DNA of 24,879 bases. Source: an uncultured Myxococcales bacterium (GTDB lineage: Bacteria; Myxococcota_A; UBA9042; DTJE01). This document shows, in pieces, positions 1-6,178 of the stretch. The translations under genes were made by a program, and so were the position numbers. The stretch's first letter is position 1. Each line of letters begins with the position of its first letter. Below the pieces are notes generated by a model, which made no database searches, had not been told where the DNA came from, and saw nothing but the letters and a program-made list of their open reading frames with translations. Where the stretch lies: contig CALJUR010000031.1 of the NCBI GenBank assembly GCA_937975765.1, positions 1 through 24,879 of the forward strand. The letters are read 5' to 3'.

Positions 1-2
1 TC

Positions 3-695
3 CGGCAACCGGCTGAGGAGCGGCTCCACGATCTGCTCTGGGAACTTGCGCGTTATCGTCGACAGGAGGTCGCGGCGAGTGCCACCAGGGTGGAGTTTGT
101 GCGTGCTGAGGTAGTGGCCCTCGGGAACCGCGTCTACCTCAGCGATCCACCCAGTACGCCGGAGGATTTCCTCGCCGCCCGTGAGCGGCTGTTCAGACAC
201 GGACTCCTGGAGCAGATAGGATTTCCATTCGCGCCGCCCGGGCTCGGTCGCAGCAGAGACCTCGCGATCCGGATGCTTACGGACCGTGCCGCATGGCTTC
301 GGGGGCAGTCGTCTACGGAGGTCCGCTACACCCCGGGTGAGGTCACGGCACTATCGGAACTCCAGGCGTTTGTGCGGGGCGTAATGTCCCGCATGACTAT
401 CGTGGTCGAGGCCAACCCTTCGAGCAACCTGCTGATCGCGGACTTCGGAACGCTCGACGAGCATCCCGCGTTCCGTCTGCAGCCGCTTGGGTCGAAACCG
501 CCCAGGGGCGGCCCGGCGGTACTGGTCGCGATCTCGGACGACGACCCACTAACGTTCGCCACGTGTACGCCCGACGAGTTTGCATACACCTACTTCGCCC
601 TTCTCCGTCAGGGAGTGACCAGTCAAGATGCTCTCCTTTGGCTCGCCCGGGTCCGAGACAACGCGTGGCGTTCACGTTTCACCCTTGTCGGCTAG
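3..695 (+). CDS. Unknown protein, 5' end outside the window
   Basis: I do not recognise this family. The frame is open back to the window edge, and the upstream residues (RQPAEERLHDLLWELARYRR, then QEVAASATRV) read as a charged amphipathic helix. The gene therefore probably begins before the window rather than at the internal GTG at 90. From the edge, 230 residues are visible, with no signal peptide or membrane segment, so the product is probably cytoplasmic. The C-terminal half looks like a mixed alpha/beta domain ending near 'WLARVRDNAWRS'. Third codon positions are less strongly G/C than in the genes to the right, which fits cargo of the element carried by the neighbouring integrase. The gene converges on that integrase, with 58 bases between them. 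A role in defence or another accessory function is possible but unsupported. Confidence 0.7.
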   Translation, partial: RQPAEERLHDLLWELARYRRQEVAASATRVEFVRAEVVALGNRVYLSDPPSTPEDFLAARERLFRHGLLEQIGFPFAPPGLGRSRDLAIRMLTDRAAWLRGQSSTEVRYTPGEVTALSELQAFVRGVMSRMTIVVEANPSSNLLIADFGTLDEHPAFRLQPLGSKPPRGGPAVLVAISDDDPLTFATCTPDEFAYTYFALLRQGVTSQDALLWLARVRDNAWRSRFTLVG

Positions 696-753
696 TTTCC
701 CCAATGACGTTTTGATGGAGAGTCGTCCGGTTGCGATGCAAGTAGCATGGGAC

Positions 754-1923
754 TCACGATACGTCCCTGGAACCTTCCTTGGTGCTCTTCCTCGCCTTCG
801 CCGTTTCCGCGACGCCTTCCATCAGCCCCTGCAGCCGGGTCCACGTCGGATGCGAATAACGCCGCGCCATGGAGAGGGTCTTGTGGCCGAGGATGGCAGC
901 GATTTCCTGGAGGTTGGCGCCCTGGGAGAGGAGGCGGGTGCCGGCGACGTGGCGGAGGTCGTGGAAGCGGAGCTCGGGACGGCCGATGGCCTTGGCGGCG
1001 GACTTGAAGGCGTGGGAGGTCTGGGTGGCCGAGATGGGGCCTTTGCCTTTTTCATTCAGGAGGACGAAGCCGTCCGCGGTGCCGCGGCGCGAGGCGAGTT
1101 CGGCCAGGATGTCGGTCCGGAGGGGTACGCGGCGGGATTCGCCGGACTTGGAGGATTCGATGATGAGGGCGCTGGAGTCGAAGTCGACGTGACGCCAGCG
1201 CAAGGCGATGAGCTCGCCCTGGCGGCAGCCGGTGGCCAGGGCCAGGCGAAGGACGGGACGCAGCCACGGGGCGGCCTTCTGGAGGAGGCTGGACTCGTCC
1301 TTGGCGTCCAGGGAGGGCTGGCGGGCGGGCGACTCGGGGAGCATGCGGACGCCCTTGAGCGGGTTGACGGACAGTTCGCCGCACTCGACGGCGTAGGCCA
1401 GCACCTTCCTCAGGAGGGCGACGGCGCGGTTGATGGTCGAGCCCTTGATCCCCTCTTTCAGTCGATCGCGCTGGTAGGCTTCGATCCGGGTGCGGGTGAT
1501 GTCGGCCAGGCGGAAGTGGCCGAAGAGGGGGAGCAGCTGGCGCAGGCACCACTCGTCGCGGCGGACCGAGCTCTTGTGCCTCCTGGCCCATTCGAGGTAC
1601 TTGGGCTCGAAGTCGGAGAGCGTCTGGCGGGCGACCTTGGGCAGGTTCAGCATCCCGCGCTCGGCGTCCAGCTTGCGTTGCTCGAGGAGGGCCCGGGCGA
1701 CGTCCTTGCTGCGGGTCTTGGCGGATTCGCTGTAGCGGACGCCGTTGAGCGTGTAGCGAATCCACCAGATGTCGCCCCGTTTCCAGAGGCCGTCCCGGGC
1801 GATTCGCCTGCGGGCGGCCTGGCCGTCCGGGTCGCTGGCGAGCTCCTTCAGCAGGGTCCGGCGATCCTCCTCGGGCAGTCGCGCCCAGAGGGACCGGATC
1901 CGATCGAGCGGGGTGTCGGCCAT
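754..1923 (-). CDS. Tyrosine recombinase (phage-type integrase), complete
   Basis: This is a 389-residue site-specific recombinase that would cut and rejoin DNA at attachment sites to integrate or excise a mobile element. The N-terminal part (about 40-95) resembles an arm-binding domain, with 'WWIRYTLNGVRYSESAKT'. Residues about 100-190 look like the SAM-like core-binding domain. The catalytic domain follows with the full set: R234 (ATGCRQGEL), K259 in a beta-hairpin, H321 and R324 (HDLRH), H347 (LGHKT) and nucleophile Y356 (RRYSH). The enzyme therefore looks active. The start at 1923 is chosen because GGAGG lies 5 bases upstream. An open frame runs on to 2655, but that extension crosses the tRNA remnant and is an artefact. 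The gene start faces the tRNA-Leu fragment, the standard arrangement for an integrase beside its att site. Confidence 0.95.
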   Translation of the reverse strand: MADTPLDRIRSLWARLPEEDRRTLLKELASDPDGQAARRRIARDGLWKRGDIWWIRYTLNGVRYSESAKTRSKDVARALLEQRKLDAERGMLNLPKVARQTLSDFEPKYLEWARRHKSSVRRDEWCLRQLLPLFGHFRLADITRTRIEAYQRDRLKEGIKGSTINRAVALLRKVLAYAVECGELSVNPLKGVRMLPESPARQPSLDAKDESSLLQKAAPWLRPVLRLALATGCRQGELIALRWRHVDFDSSALIIESSKSGESRRVPLRTDILAELASRRGTADGFVLLNEKGKGPISATQTSHAFKSAAKAIGRPELRFHDLRHVAGTRLLSQGANLQEIAAILGHKTLSMARRYSHPTWTRLQGLMEGVAETAKARKSTKEGSRDVS

Positions 1924-1939
1924 GGCAACCTCCCAGGCA

Positions 1940-1968
1940 GGGGACCATTGTGGAGTTTGAAGGTCCCC
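1940..1968 (-). promoter_or_regulatory. Inverted repeat in the integrase leader
   Basis: GGGGACC (1940-1946) and GGTCCCC (1962-1968) form a perfect 7-bp inverted repeat with a 15-base spacer. It ends 16 bases before the integrase start codon. It could be an RNA hairpin limiting translation or an operator. The pairing is seen directly; the function is a guess. Confidence 0.35.
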
Positions 1969-1973
1969 GAAAT

Positions 1974-1992
1974 TGGCACAATTATGGCACAA
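1974..1992. repeat. Tandem 8-bp direct repeats next to the att region
   Basis: TGGCACAA occurs at 1974-1981 and again at 1985-1992, separated by TTA, which gives an 11-bp period (one helical turn). It lies between the integrase start and the tRNA remnant. Same-face repeats of this spacing are typical of integrase arm-type or excisionase binding sites. The repeats are certain; the role is inferred. Confidence 0.45.
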
Positions 1993-2047
1993 AGAGGGTT
2001 GGGCGAAAACTGGAAAAACAAGGAAAAACGTTAAGTAAGAGAAAACG

Positions 2048-2105
2048 GACGGGGACTTAAAATCCCCCGCCGCAAGGCATGCGGGTTCGAGTCCCGCCCC
2101 CGGTA
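2048..2105 (+). tRNA. 3' remnant of tRNA-Leu(UAA); probable attachment site
   Basis: An anticodon stem GGGGA/TCCCC (2051-2055, 2063-2067) closes the 7-base loop CTTAAAA with anticodon TAA (2058-2060). A type II long variable arm follows, which fits leucine. The T-arm is GCGGG, loop TTCGAGT, CCCGC (2081-2097). The 3' acceptor strand is CCCCGGT (2098-2104) with discriminator A2105. No partner 5' acceptor strand (ACCGGGG) or D-arm lies upstream, where the sequence turns A-rich, so this is not a whole tRNA gene. Such fragments are left at one end when an element integrates into a tRNA 3' end. The intact gene should lie at the other end of the element, left of the window. Confidence 0.85.
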
Positions 2106-2112
2106 CTCTTGT

Positions 2113-2141
2113 TTGCGATATTCGCGATTCGCGAATATAGT
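2113..2141 (+). promoter_or_regulatory. Promoter with palindromic operator in its spacer
   Basis: TTGCGA (2113-2118) and TATAGT (2136-2141) are separated by exactly 17 bases, a good sigma-70-type promoter. A perfect 9-bp inverted repeat (ATATTCGCG, 3-base spacer, CGCGAATAT; 2118-2138) fills the spacer and touches both hexamers. A bound protein would block polymerase, so autoregulation by the winged-helix product of the next gene is likely. The expected start of transcription (about 2148) coincides with the ATG at 2149, suggesting a leaderless mRNA. Confidence 0.7.
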
Positions 2142-2148
2142 ACGGGCC

Positions 2149-2649
2149 ATGATGAAGCCGCAGGACATCCTGGTCCTCCTCAAGCTCGTCGCCATGCCGC
2201 ACGAATGGTCCTTCAACGGGCTGGCGCTGGAACTTGGGATGAGCCCGTCGGAGGTTCATGCCGCCGTGGCGAGGATGGCCGCCGCGGGACTGTTGGACCC
2301 GGGCACCCGCCAACCCCACCGCAAGGCGTTGCTGGAGTTCCTGGTCCACGGGTTGCCATACGTCTACCCGGCGGAGAGGGGCGGCATGACGCGGGGGTTG
2401 CCGACCGCCCACGCGGCCCCACCCCTGTCCGCGAAGCTGGCAGCCGGTGGTGAACCGGCACCGGTCTGGCCGGACCCGGAGGGGGAAGTTCGCGGCGAGG
2501 AGTTCCGCCCCCTCTACCGGTCCGTGCCGAAGGCCGCGCGCCGTGATCCAGCCTTGTATGAACTGCTGGCCCTGGTAGACGCGCTGCGGGGGGGGCGTGC
2601 CCGGGAGCGAAGGCTGGCGCAGGATGAACTGGGAAGGCGACTGGCGTGA
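2149..2649 (+). CDS. Winged-helix DNA-binding protein, antitoxin-like partner of the nucleotidyltransferase
   Basis: This 166-residue protein opens with a helix-turn-helix/winged-helix domain over about residues 3-50: 'DILVLLKLVAM', then 'WSFNGLALELGMSPSEVHAA' as the HTH, then 'MAAAGLL'. A conserved-looking middle part (LLEFLVHGLPYVYP, then TAHAAPPL and PVWPDP) and a helical C-terminus (LYELLALVDALRGGRARE) follow. It has no export signal. ATG 2149 (or the adjacent ATG 2152) sits at the predicted transcription start, so no ribosome site is expected. It overlaps the next gene by the 4 bases GTGA, implying translational coupling. By analogy with AbiEi/AbiEii pairs it may repress the operon and restrain the partner enzyme; that role is inferred from context, not from recognised antitoxin residues. 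Confidence 0.85.
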   Translation: MMKPQDILVLLKLVAMPHEWSFNGLALELGMSPSEVHAAVARMAAAGLLDPGTRQPHRKALLEFLVHGLPYVYPAERGGMTRGLPTAHAAPPLSAKLAAGGEPAPVWPDPEGEVRGEEFRPLYRSVPKAARRDPALYELLALVDALRGGRARERRLAQDELGRRLA

Positions 2650-3356
2650 AGGCATCCCCCGAACAACAGGAGGCCCTTCGGTACGTGGCGGAGCGCCTCG
2701 GATCGTTGCGCGACGAGGTCGTCTTCCTGGGCGGGATGGTCACCGGGCTGCTGGTGACGGATCCCGGCGCGCCCGTTGCCCGCTCGACGGACGACATCGA
2801 CCTGATCGTCGAGGTCGCTTCGACCCTGAAGTACCAGACCGAATTGCGGGACCGGCTGCTCGCTCTCGGCTTCCGGGAATCTGCCGAGGACGACGTGGTC
2901 TGCCGATGGCGTCTGGGGGAGTGGGTCGTGGACGTCATGCCGACCGCGCCGGGCGTGCTGGGCTTCTCGAACCGCTGGTACCCCCACGTCATGGCGACGG
3001 CGGTACCGGTGGAACTGCCTCCCGCGAAGTCCGGCCCGTTGTCCATCCGGGTGGTCTCTGCCCCGGCCTTCCTGGCCACGAAGCTGGTCGCCTGGGAGGG
3101 GCGCGGCAAAGGCGATCTTCTGCACCCGGACATCGAGGACATCGTGGCCGTCGTGGACGGCCGCCCGGAACTGCTCGGGGAGATCGAGGCGGACACCCTG
3201 GAACTCAGGGCTTTCCTCGCGACGGCGGTCGCAGAACTGTTCGAGAAGGGCCTGGGGGACGTTCTCCCCGGACACCTGGGCAGTGATGCGGCGAGCCAGG
3301 CTCGGCTTCCTCGCGTCGTTGCTGCCCTGCAACGCATCGCGGCGCCGCCGGCCTGA
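2646..3356 (+). CDS. Nucleotidyltransferase-fold protein, AbiEii-like
   Basis: A 236-residue protein with the signature of a minimal Pol-beta-type nucleotidyltransferase. A GG turn lies at 29-30 (VVFLGGMVTGLL). The metal-binding pair is D50-x-D52 in 'RSTDDIDLIVE', and D96 in 'WVVDVMP' is a plausible third carboxylate. Residues about 145-172 (ATKLVAWEGRGKGD, then HPDIEDIVAVV) match the usual 'K...R...D..D' region of AbiEii-type toxins. Such enzymes transfer nucleotides to RNA (often tRNA) or protein; the substrate here is unknown. The GTG start overlaps the upstream stop by 4 bases, so the two proteins are probably made together. The pair resembles a type IV-like toxin-antitoxin module, though a housekeeping or defence role is equally open. 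Confidence 0.85.
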   Translation: MKASPEQQEALRYVAERLGSLRDEVVFLGGMVTGLLVTDPGAPVARSTDDIDLIVEVASTLKYQTELRDRLLALGFRESAEDDVVCRWRLGEWVVDVMPTAPGVLGFSNRWYPHVMATAVPVELPPAKSGPLSIRVVSAPAFLATKLVAWEGRGKGDLLHPDIEDIVAVVDGRPELLGEIEADTLELRAFLATAVAELFEKGLGDVLPGHLGSDAASQARLPRVVAALQRIAAPPA

Positions 3357-3450
3357 CCACTCACTACCCGGATTCCACCTCCCCCCGCCCCCGCCCGACG
3401 GTGCTACCATCCGGACGTCACCTTGCGTCTGCGACCTGTTTTCCCCGCCA

Positions 3451-3479
3451 TTGCCTTCGCCCGTCCGCCGGCCTATTCT
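3451..3479 (+). promoter_or_regulatory. Promoter for the exported two-TM protein
   Basis: TTGCCT (3451-3456) and TATTCT (3474-3479) have a 17-base spacer. The expected transcript begins near 3486, giving a leader of about 37 bases before the ATG at 3523. A second possible extended -10 element (TG-C-TACCAT, 3402-3410) lies further upstream without a clear -35. Confidence 0.55.
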
Positions 3480-3522
3480 CCGCTTCGAAGGAACAGGCAA
3501 GGTCAAACCGGGAGGTGTCGGG

Positions 3523-4215
3523 ATGGTCCGGCCGTGCACGTGCCTTCTGATGGCCCTGGTGATGGTGCTGGAGGCGGTTCCGGTGCTGGCGGCGCCGCCC
3601 GCGGACGACGCGCCCCTGCTGGCCCAGGACGGCGGCTACCGGCGCGGCCAGAACCCCCGATGGGACTACCGGCAGGCGGTTCGCGACTACCGCAGGATCC
3701 GGTCGGCCGCGATCATCCTGCGGACGGATCGCGAGCGGGTGGTCGAGATGATGGAAAGCGACCCGGAGTTCGCGCGCCTGGCGGACGTTGCGGTCACGAA
3801 GTTCCGGGGCCGGCGGGCCGGCGGGAAGGCGATGACCTCGATCGGCGCGGTCCTGCTGGGATTGGGGCTGATCGCCGGCGGGTGCGTCATCGGGGAGGGG
3901 ATGGAGGAGATCGACAAGGCGGAGGACGACGACCGTGTCTACAGCCGTGCAGACGGCGAAGCACAGGTTTCGCGGGGCGGCATCGTGATGGGAGTCATGG
4001 GCGGCGTCGGCCTGGCGCTGCTGATCCCCGGCGCGGTGCTGCTGGGCGTGCAGTCCCAGGCCGAACGCGATCTGAAGGAGTACTGGAAGGGGGACGCCGG
4101 CCCATACGATCCCCTGGAGGACCGCCCTCCCATCCGGCCGGAGAGCCGGCGACACCTGCACCTGGGCCCGGTCGCCAACGCCTTCGTCGTGTCCCTGCCG
4201 ACGGTCCGGTTCTGA
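3523..4215 (+). CDS. Exported or membrane protein with two transmembrane segments, function unknown
   Basis: A 230-residue protein of no recognised family. An N-terminal signal peptide (residues 1 to about 24, ending VPVLAA) leads into a charged region with an aromatic/arginine-rich stretch (RRGQNPRWDYRQAVRDYRR). Two Gly-rich hydrophobic segments lie at about 104-124 and 152-176, separated by an acidic loop (EEIDKAEDDDR). The C-terminal tail is Pro-rich. The start is set by GGAGG at 3511-3515, 7 bases before the ATG; the frame is open further upstream but lacks a ribosome site there. Myxobacterial-type genomes often place such small hairpin membrane proteins near PEGA and kinase genes, so an envelope role linked to the following operon is possible but unproven. 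Confidence 0.8.
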   Translation: MVRPCTCLLMALVMVLEAVPVLAAPPADDAPLLAQDGGYRRGQNPRWDYRQAVRDYRRIRSAAIILRTDRERVVEMMESDPEFARLADVAVTKFRGRRAGGKAMTSIGAVLLGLGLIAGGCVIGEGMEEIDKAEDDDRVYSRADGEAQVSRGGIVMGVMGGVGLALLIPGAVLLGVQSQAERDLKEYWKGDAGPYDPLEDRPPIRPESRRHLHLGPVANAFVVSLPTVRF

Positions 4216-4294
4216 GGCCGGGCGGCGGAACGGTCCGTGCGGATCTCCCATTCTCTGTCGGGCCCTTGCACCCCCCGAGGCCGCAGTCGCGGCA

Positions 4295-4312
4295 TGCCCA
4301 CCCGGGTGGGCA
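4295..4312. promoter_or_regulatory. Perfect 18-bp palindrome upstream of the kinase gene
   Basis: TGCCCACCC followed directly by GGGTGGGCA is an uninterrupted 18-bp dyad. It is centred about 64 bases upstream of the candidate -10 of the kinase gene, a common spacing for an activator site. It could also be a hairpin terminator for the preceding gene, but no T-tract follows. The dyad is certain; its role is inferred. Confidence 0.4.
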
Positions 4313-4361
4313 GATGACATCGTCGTGGCGGGAAATTCCAGACACCTCCTGTCGGCCTTCA

Positions 4362-4370
4362 TGCTAGCAT
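4362..4370 (+). promoter_or_regulatory. Extended -10 element of the kinase operon
   Basis: TG-C-TAGCAT fits an extended -10 box. Transcription would start around 4377, directly before the ATG at 4379, so the kinase mRNA may be leaderless; no ribosome site is visible there. No convincing -35 is seen, so confidence is modest. Confidence 0.4.
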
Positions 4371-4378
4371 TCCGGACC

Positions 4379-6136
4379 ATGAGCGAGCCTGCGTCCAGCC
4401 GCGTGTGCCCCGAATGTGACCTTCACACGAATCTCGACATCTGCCCGAAGTGCGGCAGTCGGACCCTGCGGGATCGGCAGGCGGAGGCGGCCCCCGATCC
4501 CATGCCCGGCAAGGTGCTGGAAGGACGCTATCGCATCGAGTCGCTGGTCGGTCGGGGGGGCATGGGTGCCGTCTACCGGGGGGTCCAACTGGCCACGAAG
4601 CAGATCGTGGCGATCAAGATCATCCGCTCGGAGCATACCCGCAACCTGGATGCCGCCAAGAGGTTCCATCGCGAGGCCCGGGCGGCCAGCCTGCTGACCC
4701 ATCCCCACACCATCCGGGTCTTCGATTTCGGCGAATCCGAGGACGGGGACCTGTTCATGGTGCTGGAGTTCCTGAACGGCCGGACCCTGGGCCGGCTGAT
4801 GAAGGCCGAACGCCGGCTCGCCGCCGCGCGTGTCGCCAAGATCGCCTGCGAGGTGGCCCAGGCGCTGACGGAGGCCCACGCGAACGGCCTGGTGCACCGG
4901 GACCTGAAGCCCGAGAACGTGATGCTTCTGGATTCGTACGGGGATCCGGACTTCGTGAAGGTGCTGGATTTCGGGATCGCGAAGTTCCTCAGCGGGGATT
5001 CGGGCCAGTCCAGCGTGACCGGCACGGGGATGATCGTCGGCACGCCGCATTACATGGCGCCCGAACAGGCGTCCGGCAGTCGCGCCCTGTCCACGGCCAT
5101 CGACGTCTATGCCCTGGGGGTGATGGTCCACGAGGCCCTGACCGGGACGAAGCCGTTCGACGGGGAGACCCCGCTGGTCGTCATGATGGCGCACCTGCGG
5201 AACCCGCTGCCGGAGATGCCGCCGGAACTGGACATCCCGCAGGGCCTGCGCGAACTGCTGGCGCGGATGCTCGCGAAGGATCCGGCCGCGCGACCGTCCG
5301 CGGCCGAGGTCGCCGCTTCCATGGAGCGCATCCGGTTGCAGGCCCTGGTGGGCGCCGTCGCGCAGGACGTGTCCCGGGCAGGCCCGGTGGAACCCGCGGG
5401 AGCGACCCGGGGGGCGGCTGCGCCTCGGGGGGGCGGATCCCCGGTGGTTCGAGGCACCCTGGTGGACCCGCTTGGCGGCCGCGACCTCCCCTCGGACGAT
5501 CCGTCCGCCCACGTGATCCTTGAAGGCGTTCCCGAGGACACGGCGGCGTTGCAGGCGCTGACCACCCCCGTCGAACCGTGGGCCCCGGTTCCGGACGAGG
5601 ATCCCGAACAGACCCGGATCGCCCAGCCCCCTCCGGCAGCCGTGAAGGTGCCGGCCGTTCCAACGGATGGGCGGCGAGATCCCGCACCGGAAACGGAGGA
5701 AGCGGGAGGCCAGGCGGCCCGGGCTCCCGATCGCCGTCGGACGCGGCCCTGGGTGCTGGTGATCCTCCTGCTGGCCCTGGCGTTCGGGGGCGGTGTGGCC
5801 TGGGTCTTCCTGGGGGCATCCGATTCGTCCCCCGGTGAGCCCGCATCGGTGACGACCCCGGAGGCCAGTCCGCAGGCCATGCCGGAAACGCCCGAGGCCG
5901 CCCGCGCGAACGTGCTCGACCCCGCTCCGCTTCCGGAACCGTCCCCCGCGGTGGTGACTCCGGATGCCGTGCACCCGGCAGCCCTGCCGCCACCGGAGCC
6001 GGAGAGGAAGGCGGTCAAGGCGGAGCCGCCGGCGCCCGCCGCCCGGCCGAAGCCTGCGCCTTCAAGGAAGGCGTCCCCGGGGAAGGAGACGAAGACCGCA
6101 CCCGAGCGGAAGCCTCGGTACGACCTGTTCGACTGA
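4379..6136 (+). CDS. Transmembrane Ser/Thr protein kinase with N-terminal zinc ribbon
   Basis: A 585-residue Hanks-type (PknB-like) kinase. Residues 10-25 form a CPEC...CPKC zinc-ribbon motif. The kinase domain (about 51-315) has a Gly-rich loop (58-GRGGMGAVY), VAIK lysine K80, helix-C glutamate E99, catalytic HRDLKPEN with D175, DFG at D197, and the GTPHYMAPEQ activation/P+1 segment. It should be active. A Pro/Gly/Ala-rich linker leads to one transmembrane helix (about 457-478), then a roughly 106-residue Pro/Ala/Lys-rich tail that would lie outside the cytoplasm. There are no PASTA repeats, so what it senses is unknown. ATG 4379 is preferred over GTG 4325 because the predicted -10 lies just upstream. 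It heads a same-strand run through 12867, with 42 bases to the next gene. Confidence 0.95.
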   Translation: MSEPASSRVCPECDLHTNLDICPKCGSRTLRDRQAEAAPDPMPGKVLEGRYRIESLVGRGGMGAVYRGVQLATKQIVAIKIIRSEHTRNLDAAKRFHREARAASLLTHPHTIRVFDFGESEDGDLFMVLEFLNGRTLGRLMKAERRLAAARVAKIACEVAQALTEAHANGLVHRDLKPENVMLLDSYGDPDFVKVLDFGIAKFLSGDSGQSSVTGTGMIVGTPHYMAPEQASGSRALSTAIDVYALGVMVHEALTGTKPFDGETPLVVMMAHLRNPLPEMPPELDIPQGLRELLARMLAKDPAARPSAAEVAASMERIRLQALVGAVAQDVSRAGPVEPAGATRGAAAPRGGGSPVVRGTLVDPLGGRDLPSDDPSAHVILEGVPEDTAALQALTTPVEPWAPVPDEDPEQTRIAQPPPAAVKVPAVPTDGRRDPAPETEEAGGQAARAPDRRRTRPWVLVILLLALAFGGGVAWVFLGASDSSPGEPASVTTPEASPQAMPETPEAARANVLDPAPLPEPSPAVVTPDAVHPAALPPPEPERKAVKAEPPAPAARPKPAPSRKASPGKETKTAPERKPRYDLFD

Positions 6137-6137
6137 A

Positions 6138-6166
6138 CCGGGGAGTCGCGGTACTCCATGCCCCGG
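6138..6166 (+). promoter_or_regulatory. Nested hairpin between kinase and TPR-PEGA genes
   Basis: GGAGT (6142-6146) pairs with ACTCC (6153-6157). An alternative outer pairing, CCGGGG (6138-6143) with CCCCGG (6161-6166), competes for some of the same bases. It sits between the kinase stop and the next ribosome site (GGAGGAG). There is no T-tract, so a processing site or attenuator is more likely than a terminator; this is speculative. Confidence 0.3.
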
Positions 6167-6178
6167 GAAGGAGGAGCC

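Noticed and set aside
749..767. GGGAC/GTCCC hairpin at the integrase stop as a terminator
   Set aside because: The stem is only five pairs with a nine-base loop and no T-tract on either strand.
628..2034. Plus-strand open frame of 468 codons across the integrase
   Set aside because: It is Gly/Ala/Glu-rich antisense of a complete tyrosine recombinase with all catalytic residues.
1924..2655. Open minus-strand extension of the integrase and a short minus frame at 2031-2216
   Set aside because: They translate the tRNA-Leu remnant, giving the well-known false 'GAGLEPA...GDFKSPS' and 'RGRDSNPHALRRG' peptides; the integrase has its own GGAGG-supported start at 1923.
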